Shown here in pieces: positions 22,811 to 30,294 of a stretch of 64,000 bases of DNA. Under the pieces are notes generated by a model, which saw only the letters and a program-made list of their open reading frames with translations, did not search any database and was not told the DNA's origin. Position numbers and translations under genes: made by a program. Origin of the DNA: a bacterium. Lineage in GTDB: Bacteria > Krumholzibacteriota > Krumholzibacteriia > JACNKJ01. The stretch covers positions 60,537 through 124,536 of the forward strand of contig JAAEPZ010000247.1 in NCBI GenBank assembly GCA_024231955.1, read 5' to 3'. The first letter of the stretch is position 1; each line of letters opens with the position of its first letter.

Positions 22811-24718
22811 GTGACAGACGATCTTCGCAACCTCTTCGCACCCGAGAATGGAGGGACTCTCGCCGTTGTGGCGGGGGTCCCCGTCTACGGGCACTTCACC
22901 CGCCGCTATGTCGAGATCCAGGACATGGCGGGCGAGCAGCCTATGTTCCTTGGTCCTCACGAGGATCTGCAAGAGCTTGTGCAGGGTGCGGAGATCGTCG
23001 TCGACGGCAGATGGTTCAAGGTCTCCTACGTCCAACCATCTGCACGCCGCAAGACGATCACACTGATCCTCAGGGAGATTGCACAGCCGGCAGGTGAGGG
23101 TGTCGTTTTCAACTTCAACCAGCCCTTTATCCAGGGGCCGGATGGGATGAAGCAGAACGACCACCGCGTCTATCCGGTGGTTGTAGACGGCAAGCGGACT
23201 TGGCATCTGATCGGTATCAGATGCGACTCTTCCGATACTGGGTCGATGTACTTCTCTCACTACACTTCGCCCGATCGAAGGACCTGGACGGAGCAACCTG
23301 TCATCGAGGTCGGTACGGGGATTGCCGATCACTGGCGCAATATCGGCTTTGCCCCATTTGTCATGTTGAATCCAGGCTATGGCGGTGATGGCGCCCTCGC
23401 ATCGTTCAAGCATCTGATGTTCTGGACTGGTGTAACCAAGGCGGGCGGATCCTACAGCCATCAGAAGATCGCTCTGTCTGGTTGTCGGGATGATGATTGC
23501 TCCGTCTGGGAGATCCTCAACGATGACCAGCCGATCTACTGGTCAGGGATGCCCACGACAACCTATCCCGACGGCGCGCCCTGGGCGGAGTACGGTGGTG
23601 CCTGGTACGGCGACTCCAGGGATCCCAGCGTCTATTACGATGGGGAGCACTGGCGAATGATCCTCACCTGCCGTGCAGCTGGTGGCGGTAACGACATGGT
23701 GATCGGCCTGGCAACGGTCGCCGGCGGAGCGGATCCCGATTTCCTGTCTTTGGATCATGCGCCGGCGGCGCTGGTGGTGATCTCCGACGGCAGCCAATAC
23801 TCGGCTGAAGCCTGCAGCATGTTCAAACATCGTGGTCTATACAGCCTGTACTTCGGCGGTTCAGGCGGAACCCGACTGCAGGATCTTCATCCTGATATGA
23901 TGGGTCCGCCCTGGGATACATCCATCTACGCAGGCGAGAGAGTCAACGACGTTGGACCAGGTACGGGGTTGGCGAATGATGTCTTTCAGGTGGAAGGGGA
24001 TGTTTTCAACATCTCCGGTCACATTGTGAAAGGCAGTTACTATTACTACAAGATCAACGAACTTCTGTACCCGGATGACGGCGGCCAGCCGGTAGAGCGC
24101 GCGCTGATCGGCATTGATGGTCTTGTCGGTCTTCGAGAGGGTAAGGAGGACCTCTCCCTCGGCTGGAGCATCATCGACACAAAAGGCTCCCTTGGTGCCT
24201 TTTACAATCAGCCCGTATTCGGCGATCAGGCGCTGGCGACGGACGGAGTCGCATCCGGGCATACCGGCAACAGCTACATAGCTCCGCGCTACCGCCACAA
24301 TCACCCTGGCTCGTACTACAATGGGATGGCCTATTCGGATTACAGCCGCATCGGCTGCATCAAGAGCTCCGAGTTCATCATCACCCGCAATCGTATCAGC
24401 CTGCTTGTCGCCGGCGGCAAGTATCCGAACGCCGAGTTCGTGGCACTCGTCGATGCCAACACCGATCGCATCCTTTTCAGCGAAACAGGGAAGGATGGCC
24501 ATTCACTCAGCGAACGTGTGTGGGATCTCTCCAGCATTCGCGGCAGAAATGTCTATCTGGTGATCGCCGACATGGCCACGGGTGATTATGGCTACATCGC
24601 GGCCGATCTCATCCGAGAGTACGAACTCCCTACAGAGGACGGGGATTCCGTCGCGGCAAGTCAGCCTTTCGAGGTTGGCGCGCTGCTCCCCAGGCTTCTG
24701 ACACTAGGAGGTCTGTAG
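22811..24718 (+). CDS. FII-like neck protein fused to GH32-like glycosidase
   Basis: A 635-residue protein starting with GTG 22811. Residues 1-92 follow the pattern of lambda gpFII (VYGHFTRRYVEIQ, GPHEDLQELVQGAEIVVDGR, KTITLILRE). From residue about 115 a five-bladed beta-propeller typical of GH32/43/68 enzymes begins (YTSPDRRTWTEQPVIEVGTG, YGDSRDPSVYYDGEHWRMIL, YGGSGGTRLQDLHPDMMG). The C-terminal domain (SLLVAGGKYPNAEFVALVDA, then VWDLSSIRGRNVYLVIAD) matches the beta-sandwich that closes GH32 levanases. RDP is one recognisable catalytic-type motif. An enzyme fused to a head-tail connector is highly unusual. Confidence 0.72.
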   Translation: MTDDLRNLFAPENGGTLAVVAGVPVYGHFTRRYVEIQDMAGEQPMFLGPHEDLQELVQGAEIVVDGRWFKVSYVQPSARRKTITLILREIAQPAGEGVVFNFNQPFIQGPDGMKQNDHRVYPVVVDGKRTWHLIGIRCDSSDTGSMYFSHYTSPDRRTWTEQPVIEVGTGIADHWRNIGFAPFVMLNPGYGGDGALASFKHLMFWTGVTKAGGSYSHQKIALSGCRDDDCSVWEILNDDQPIYWSGMPTTTYPDGAPWAEYGGAWYGDSRDPSVYYDGEHWRMILTCRAAGGGNDMVIGLATVAGGADPDFLSLDHAPAALVVISDGSQYSAEACSMFKHRGLYSLYFGGSGGTRLQDLHPDMMGPPWDTSIYAGERVNDVGPGTGLANDVFQVEGDVFNISGHIVKGSYYYYKINELLYPDDGGQPVERALIGIDGLVGLREGKEDLSLGWSIIDTKGSLGAFYNQPVFGDQALATDGVASGHTGNSYIAPRYRHNHPGSYYNGMAYSDYSRIGCIKSSEFIITRNRISLLVAGGKYPNAEFVALVDANTDRILFSETGKDGHSLSERVWDLSSIRGRNVYLVIADMATGDYGYIAADLIREYELPTEDGDSVAASQPFEVGALLPRLLTLGGL

Positions 24719-24719
24719 T

Positions 24720-25304
24720 TTGTACAGCGGGAAGAAGAGCTTCATTATGAATGTAAAAGGTGACTTTGATGAGGTACTCAAGGAGATGGACTTTGTCGAA
24801 AAAAAAGTCATCAAGCCAGCTACGAGGGCAGCACTCAATAAAGCCCTCGCGAAAATGAGTACACAGGCTGTTCGAGGTGTTTCGGAGAAAGCAAAAATCA
24901 AGCAAAAGAGTGTTCGATCGCGGATCCGTCTGGGGAAGGCAAAACGCGGCAAACTATGGATTATGATCGGATTCAAGAAGAAACCGACGACTGCCATCCG
25001 AGAGGGAAGACGGCAAACGAGGAAAGGCGTTACTGCAGGTAAACACCGATTCCAGGGAGCATTTATAACATCTCCAAAGAGCCAACCTGGGAATAGACAG
25101 ATCTTCAGTAGAATTCAATGGCAATACGTCATGAGGAACATCAATGGAGTTATGCGTCGGCGCCAGAAACTCGCTGTTATGAAAAATCCTTTTGCCATTG
25201 AAGCCGAGATCCTTACCCGGCACTTAGTAAATAAAAAGGCTCCTTCGATATTGAGGAATGAATTCAAAGCTCAAATCAAATGGAGGATGAATCATCCACG
25301 CTAG
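24720..25304 (+). CDS. Minor tail protein Z-like
   Basis: A 194-residue basic protein. TTG 24720 fits AGGAGGT upstream; ATG 24747 is the alternative. The opening VKGDFDEVLKEMDFVEKKVI and TRAALNKALAKMSTQAVRGV, then GVSEKAKIKQKSVRSRI, follow the pattern of the lambda gpZ family (prophage minor tail protein Z). It acts at the head-proximal end of the tail. It lies between the neck fusion and the gpU-like gene, as expected. Confidence 0.75.
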   Translation: MYSGKKSFIMNVKGDFDEVLKEMDFVEKKVIKPATRAALNKALAKMSTQAVRGVSEKAKIKQKSVRSRIRLGKAKRGKLWIMIGFKKKPTTAIREGRRQTRKGVTAGKHRFQGAFITSPKSQPGNRQIFSRIQWQYVMRNINGVMRRRQKLAVMKNPFAIEAEILTRHLVNKKAPSILRNEFKAQIKWRMNHPR

Positions 25305-25332
25305 AGAGCAGATTCGTAAAGCCGCTGCAGCA

Positions 25333-25734
25333 GTGTTGCTCGGACTCCCTGAGATTGGAGGCCGTGTGTATCCCACTGGGCATCACATGATTGATAATTC
25401 AATTATCCCATGCATATCAGTCTTCACAGGCGAGGATGACCTAGCAGAGGACTTCACAGATGATGATGGTGATGCCTGCCGTCTGGAGCTCTTCGTGCGG
25501 ATATCGGCGAAGGAAACAGAGGCCCTTGAGGATGAGATGGATCGGATCGCTGTGCATGCCCAGAAGGCTATTCTCGGGTCGAATGATTTCAATCAACAGG
25601 TTCATGATATCCAGCTCCAGACCACAGTTCCAGTAATCGATGATGAAGCCGAGAGGAAGATCGGCCAACTGACTTTGATGTTCGAAGTGATTTATCAGAC
25701 ACCGGACGATGATCCGGAAACCTTGATCACATGA
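25333..25734 (+). CDS. Tail terminator gpU-like protein
   Basis: 133 residues from GTG 25333. Patterns: GLPEIGGRVYPTGHH, IPCISVFTGEDDLAEDF and RLELFVRISAK match the gpU-type terminator family. The frame is open for 14 more codons upstream (REQIRKAAAAV), residues that usually belong to this family's first helix. The ribosome site GGAGG (25282-25286) precedes only ATC or ATT codons there. The true start may therefore be a rare ATC/ATT codon near 25291-25312. Confidence 0.7.
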   Translation: MLLGLPEIGGRVYPTGHHMIDNSIIPCISVFTGEDDLAEDFTDDDGDACRLELFVRISAKETEALEDEMDRIAVHAQKAILGSNDFNQQVHDIQLQTTVPVIDDEAERKIGQLTLMFEVIYQTPDDDPETLIT

Positions 25735-25744
25735 GAGGTGAGAG

Positions 25745-26119
25745 ATGCATGGTAAGAAAGGGACCGTCTACGTAGACAGTACTGCAGTCGGTAAGGTTGT
25801 CGATTTCGACTACGAGGACAGCGCCGATCTTGTTGACGACTCCGGGATGGGTGAGGATGAGAGCTACGAAGCCGGTCAGCTAAAAGGACGCGGCAACATC
25901 ACGGTCCGCATGCGACCGAGTGATGCAGGCCAGCAAGCCTTGGTGCCTGGTGCCAAAGTTACTCTATCGCTCTACCCAGAGGGGAACGAACCGACAAACA
26001 ACGAGTGGACCGGTGAGGTATCCATCTCGTCCAGAGGATTCTCGATATCTAAAGGTAGCAACGTCGACCGCAAGTATGCCTTCCAAGGTGTGTTGACGGA
26101 AGGGACGGTGTCTGACTGA
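25745..26119 (+). CDS. Major tail tube protein (gpV-like)
   Basis: A 124-residue, mostly beta protein: GTVYVDSTAVGKVVDFDYED, LKGRGNITVRMRPSDAGQ and VTLSLYPEGNEP. Size, position between the terminator and the chaperone genes, and acidic character fit the tube subunit. It has no C-terminal Ig domain such as lambda gpV carries. Its stop overlaps the next ATG (TGATG). Confidence 0.7.
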   Translation: MHGKKGTVYVDSTAVGKVVDFDYEDSADLVDDSGMGEDESYEAGQLKGRGNITVRMRPSDAGQQALVPGAKVTLSLYPEGNEPTNNEWTGEVSISSRGFSISKGSNVDRKYAFQGVLTEGTVSD

Positions 26120-26508
26120 TGGATCAACTCCAACTGATCAAAAAGATGAAATCTCATCACTTGGGTGTACGCCTTGCGCCGCGTGAGATAGAGATCCCCG
26201 AGTGGGATCTGAAGATCTATATCCAAAGAGTGACGCTTGGTGAGAGGGATTTAATCCATCAGGCCACCCGTATCAGCACACATCAAGGCATGTTCATGAC
26301 ATTGGTCCAGAGGGCTAAGGACAAGGATGGGCACCGCATATTCTCGGAAGGCCTCCATGATGAGTTCTTTGAGAGTGTTGGTCCTGATCCGACTGTCTTC
26401 GATCGTATTGTACATGAGATAAATCATGGGAAGGAAAAGGTTCAAAAGGACTCGGATGAGGAGTCGGACCCTACGATCTCGAACTCATCCAAGCCGTCTA
26501 TGACCTAG
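26119..26508 (+). CDS. Tail assembly chaperone, G-like
   Basis: A 129-residue protein with PREIEIPEWDLKIYIQRVTL, as in the tail chaperone family, then an acidic Ser-rich end. In siphophages this gene is extended by -1 frameshifting into a T frame. A T-like frame (26460-26621) overlaps its 3' end in the -1 register. The chaperone coats the tape measure before tube assembly. Confidence 0.7.
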   Translation: MDQLQLIKKMKSHHLGVRLAPREIEIPEWDLKIYIQRVTLGERDLIHQATRISTHQGMFMTLVQRAKDKDGHRIFSEGLHDEFFESVGPDPTVFDRIVHEINHGKEKVQKDSDEESDPTISNSSKPSMT

Positions 26509-26621
26509 CCCACTTGCGGGGCAAGGATCTGGATGAGATCTGGAATATGCCAGAGGATGAGTTCGAGGGATGGCTTGCTTATTACTCACTAAAGGGGCAA
26601 ACAGATGGGTCGGAAAGCTGA
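26460..26621 (+). CDS. T-like extension reached by -1 frameshift from the G-like gene
   Basis: This frame has no start codon. It encodes YDLELIQAVYDLAHLRGKDL then WNMPEDEFEGWLAYYSL, a typical helical gpT domain. A TGA at 26457-26459 closes the -1 frame upstream, so ribosomes must slip between 26460 and about 26474. CCCT at 26469-26472, read CCT in frame 0 and CCC in frame -1, is the best single slip site. The product would be G-T with about 171 residues. The frame overlaps the tape-measure start by 17 bases. Confidence 0.6.
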   Translation, partial: GVGPYDLELIQAVYDLAHLRGKDLDEIWNMPEDEFEGWLAYYSLKGQTDGSES

Positions 26622-28689
26622 AGCTCGCTTTCACATCACAGCGGTTGATAAGACCAAAGAGGCGATGAAGTCTGTCAGGTCCAATATGGCCAGATTGAAC
26701 AAGACTGTTGCTCCTTTGATTCCGGCCTTTACAACTCTTGCTGGTGGCGTCGCGATAGGAGCGTTCGTCAAGAGTTCTCTTGATGCTGGCGACAAAATCC
26801 AAAAACTCGCTATTCGGTTGGGAGCCTCTACGGAGGCTCTCTCCGAATATGAGCATGTGGCTCAGCTGACGGGGGTCCGCAATGATACTCTGATCATGGG
26901 TTGGCAGCGGATGACTCGCCGAGTTGCTGAGGCGGCACAGGGTACAGGTGAAGCGCAGGGTGCCCTGAAAGAGCTGGGATTGAATGTTCAAGACCTCGCT
27001 CAGCTGGCCCCAGAGGATCAGTTCGAAGCGATCGCCGATGCAATGAGTCATGTTGAAAAGGAGAACGACAAGGTTCGCCTGGCAATGAAGCTCTTCGATT
27101 CTGAAGGCGTGAGTCTGCTCCAGACAATGGAGGGTGGGAGTGATGCGCTCAAGACGATGCGGCAAGAGGCCCGTGAGTTGGGGATGACTCTGGATCGGGA
27201 AACCGCCGATAAGATGGCGTCTGCCAATGATGCTGTGACAAATATCGCGGCCTCAATACGAGGGACGGGAGTGACGCTTGCGAGTGCCTTTGCGCCGGCG
27301 ATCATCGATGTTGCTGACTTGTTGACCAGTGCAACGAATGCAGCAGGGGACTTTCTGGAGGAGATCACCGAGTCCGAGATGGACCGGGCTATCAAAAAAA
27401 TGCGGGAGCTTGGTAGCGAAGTTGAAGACATAGAGCGAATGATGGTCCTTAGAAAACTGTCTGAAACTCAGCGTTCATTGACGCAGACCTCTGGAGGGTT
27501 GGCGAAATCTCTGGCCAAGATCGGCAAAGCTGTTGATTTCCATAATGAGAAGGTTTCCGATGGAACCCACAAGATTGCTCGGTTTGGGACAAGCTACAAC
27601 GATCTTGCTGGGTGGATGAACAAAACCACCGAGATGGTTGGCCGAGATGCTGTCATGGCTGTTGAGGATTTCAACGACCAGTGGGATGCCAATGAACAGA
27701 AAATTCGTAGCTCAATCTCCGCCTATGAGGATATAGGCATCGATATCGAATCCACCTGGGAGAGCATGGAGAAGCTTGCTCGTGTCCCTGATCAATTCAA
27801 TCCGGAAAATCTCGAAGAAACTGAACGTATCATGGGGCTGATTGAAGGGCAGTATCGAACGTTGCTGACTGCTCGCGCAAAGGGTGAAACTGGGCCGGAG
27901 TGGGAGAAGATGGGTGATGATCTCGATACCTATTACACGCTTCTCTCTGATTATAAGAATCTCCTTGAGATCATTTTAAGCCTGCAGCGTGATCAGGATA
28001 ACCTCCTCAAGGGAGATAGTCTGGATCCTGATGACGGGGATTCAAAGCCAGCCCCCTCCGGGAAGCGTCATACCCTTGAAGAACAGAGGGAACTAAACAA
28101 GCTCATGGCTGAGGGGGCGCGAGTAACAGCCGCCATGAGAACACCGCTTGAAATCTACGAAGATGATATGGAGCGTCTGACCAAGTTGTTGATGTCGGCA
28201 TCGATCAGCCAAGAGACTTATAATCGGGCAGTAGAGGCGTCGGAGAAGACGTTCAAGGATAGTTTGGAGAAATCAACAGGGGAGACCGTCAGTCATTTTG
28301 ATTTGCTCCAAGATGAAGGAATTAAAGTCCTCGATTCACTCGATGCTCATATGGCCGGTTTCCTCATGAACGCAGAGGACGGTTGGGAGAGTCTCCGCAA
28401 CATGGCTTTGCAGGCGCTGAATGATATCAGCGCCGCTCTGATCCGGCAATTCATCACTCAGCCCCTGATTGCTGGTCTAACCGGTTGGATGAATCCCTCC
28501 GGTGGTGCTTCGACTTCCATCGGATACGGCGGGACGGCGGGCACGGTGGACATGCCCGCAGCGAACATCCAGTTCAATATCAACACGATCGACTCCCGGG
28601 GTGTGCAGGAGGTGCTCTACCAGGAGCGCAATATGATCACCGGTCTGGTCGCAGAAGGGTTCCGCAAGCATCGGGGGTTGTCCCGATGA
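26605..28689 (+). CDS. Tail tape measure protein (gpH-like)
   Basis: A 694-residue protein. It shows the tape-measure core around LNKTVAPLIPAFTTLAGGVA and LAIRLGASTEALSEYEHVAQ, long helices with coiled-coil character, and a lambda-type C-terminal region (EDGWESLRNMALQALNDISA). Length sets tail length: about 0.15 nm per residue predicts a tail near 100 nm. The ATG is within the T-like frame and the stop overlaps the next start (ATGA). Confidence 0.88.
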   Translation: MGRKAEARFHITAVDKTKEAMKSVRSNMARLNKTVAPLIPAFTTLAGGVAIGAFVKSSLDAGDKIQKLAIRLGASTEALSEYEHVAQLTGVRNDTLIMGWQRMTRRVAEAAQGTGEAQGALKELGLNVQDLAQLAPEDQFEAIADAMSHVEKENDKVRLAMKLFDSEGVSLLQTMEGGSDALKTMRQEARELGMTLDRETADKMASANDAVTNIAASIRGTGVTLASAFAPAIIDVADLLTSATNAAGDFLEEITESEMDRAIKKMRELGSEVEDIERMMVLRKLSETQRSLTQTSGGLAKSLAKIGKAVDFHNEKVSDGTHKIARFGTSYNDLAGWMNKTTEMVGRDAVMAVEDFNDQWDANEQKIRSSISAYEDIGIDIESTWESMEKLARVPDQFNPENLEETERIMGLIEGQYRTLLTARAKGETGPEWEKMGDDLDTYYTLLSDYKNLLEIILSLQRDQDNLLKGDSLDPDDGDSKPAPSGKRHTLEEQRELNKLMAEGARVTAAMRTPLEIYEDDMERLTKLLMSASISQETYNRAVEASEKTFKDSLEKSTGETVSHFDLLQDEGIKVLDSLDAHMAGFLMNAEDGWESLRNMALQALNDISAALIRQFITQPLIAGLTGWMNPSGGASTSIGYGGTAGTVDMPAANIQFNINTIDSRGVQEVLYQERNMITGLVAEGFRKHRGLSR

Positions 28690-29276
28690 TCTTTCCGGCA
28701 ACTCCCAAAGTAGCCACGATCACGATCAAGTCCTTCGAGCCGAACCTGGTCAGCATCACGCACTCCCTCAAACGCCAGGTGCGATCGCGTGGCGGTCATC
28801 TCTGGCAACTGGATCTCGGTTGGCGGCCGCAGCTCCGGGCGACGTTCGCCCCGATTGCAGCGTTCGCGGTCCGGATGCGGGGGCAGTATGGCGTCTTCGA
28901 TTACGTTCCCCCCAACGTTGCGCCGCTGGGCATCGCTACTGGAGCGCCAACGATCGACGGCACTGGGCAATCCGGTCGCGAGCTGGAGACAGAGGGGTGG
29001 ACTCCGACGACCACGGGGATCCTGAAAGCGGGCGATTACCTGAAAATCGCCGGTCACACGAAGGTGTACATGGTGGTGGAGGACACCGCCAGCGACGAGC
29101 TGGGCAAGGCGACGCTCACAATCGAGCCAGCGCTGCAGGCGGTGCCCAACGATGGCGAAGCGCTCACGGTACACGATGTACCGTTTCATGTGGCCTTCGC
29201 CGATGATGTCGTGGAGATCTCCACGGACAAAGCCGGGTTTATTGCCTACGGCGCTCGCATGGTGGAGGTGGTGTGA
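28686..29276 (+). CDS. Minor tail protein (distal tail region)
   Basis: A 196-residue protein starting in the ATGA overlap with the tape measure. It is beta-rich, with LKRQVRSRGGHLWQLDLGWR and FIAYGARMVEV at the ends. It occupies the place of the lambda M gene or a distal tail protein. The pattern resembles small hub proteins that wrap the tail tip. No named family is certain. Confidence 0.65.
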   Translation: MIFPATPKVATITIKSFEPNLVSITHSLKRQVRSRGGHLWQLDLGWRPQLRATFAPIAAFAVRMRGQYGVFDYVPPNVAPLGIATGAPTIDGTGQSGRELETEGWTPTTTGILKAGDYLKIAGHTKVYMVVEDTASDELGKATLTIEPALQAVPNDGEALTVHDVPFHVAFADDVVEISTDKAGFIAYGARMVEVV

Positions 29277-29875
29277 TGAGTGGTCGCGGCGCATCCGCTC
29301 CTTACATCACCGCAGCCGGCCAGGCCAGGAACTGCATCGTCCACCTGGTGGAGATCGTGTTCCAGGAGGCGATCGTCAGGCTCACGGATGCCGTCAGCTC
29401 GATCACCTTCCGGGACCAGGTCTACTATGCATTCGGGCACTCCCTCGAGTTCACCGGTATCGAGGAGGTCCGCAACCCCGAGATCTCCAAGCTGACTCTA
29501 GCGCTTTCCGGCGTGGATCGGTCCATGGTGGCTCTGGTGCTCTCCCTGAACTACATCGACCGGCCGGTCACCATCTATCGCCTGTTTCTTGACAACAACG
29601 GCGCCGCGATCGGTGACTGCTCTCCGCTCTTTCGCGGACGGACCGACAGCCCCAGCATACTGGAAGACCCGGATGCGGGCACCTGCACTGTCGCTTTCAG
29701 CGTATCAAGTGTTTGGGGAGCCACCGGTCGACATCCAGGACGGCACACAAACGATGAAGAGCAGCAGATCTATTTCCCCGGGGACAAGGGCTTTGAGTTC
29801 ACCTCCCAGCTCGTGGAGACGACCTTCATGTGGGGTCTCTCCAAGAAGTGGCACGGGAGGGCAAAGCGCAGATGA
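29276..29875 (+). CDS. Tail tip protein, DUF2163-like hub protein
   Basis: A 199-residue protein; ATG 29276 overlaps the previous stop, with GTG 29273 next to it. Segments VRLTDAVSSITFRDQVYYAF, LTLALSGVDRSMVALVL and QQIYFPGDKGFEFTSQ follow the DUF2163/lambda L-type hub pattern. It should form part of the baseplate-like tail tip ring beneath J. The end overlaps the NlpC-like gene by ATGA. Confidence 0.7.
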   Translation: MSGRGASAPYITAAGQARNCIVHLVEIVFQEAIVRLTDAVSSITFRDQVYYAFGHSLEFTGIEEVRNPEISKLTLALSGVDRSMVALVLSLNYIDRPVTIYRLFLDNNGAAIGDCSPLFRGRTDSPSILEDPDAGTCTVAFSVSSVWGATGRHPGRHTNDEEQQIYFPGDKGFEFTSQLVETTFMWGLSKKWHGRAKRR

Positions 29876-30294
29876 ATCCCAGCAAAGAACGCGCACTCGT
29901 CAGATTGGCCAATGAGATCTTGGGCAAGCCCTTCAAATGGGGGCAACTCGATTGCAACATCTTGGCGCTCCGCTGGCTCGATCTCCTGACCGGTTCCGAA
30001 GAGCTCGCGGCGATCGTCGGAAGGTACTCAACGAAGGCTGAAGCGGCCCGGTTCGCTGCGGAGAGCGATCGGACCCTGGTGGAGATCCTGCTCGAGCACG
30101 AGGTCGAGTTCGTGGAACCCGGATTCCAGCAACCCGGAGACTTCCTGGTGACCCATGTTGAAGGCGAGCCCTGGCACCGTGCGCACATCTGTACCGGTCA
30201 CCAAGTGCTTTCCGTAGACATCGAGACGGGTGGTCGTCTCATCCCGCTCAGCGACCTGGTCGAATGCTCGATCTACAGAGTTGGAGGTGCCTGA
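29872..30294 (+). CDS. NlpC/P60-like tail protein (K-type, DUF6950-like)
   Basis: A 140-residue protein. GKPFKWGQLDCNILALRWLD holds the presumed catalytic Cys in an NlpC-like context, and the later WHRAHICTGHQVLS supplies the His. Small tail proteins of this type sit just before J and may help open peptidoglycan or process the tail tip. Start and stop both overlap the neighbouring genes by four or three bases. Confidence 0.72.
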   Translation: MNPSKERALVRLANEILGKPFKWGQLDCNILALRWLDLLTGSEELAAIVGRYSTKAEAARFAAESDRTLVEILLEHEVEFVEPGFQQPGDFLVTHVEGEPWHRAHICTGHQVLSVDIETGGRLIPLSDLVECSIYRVGGA

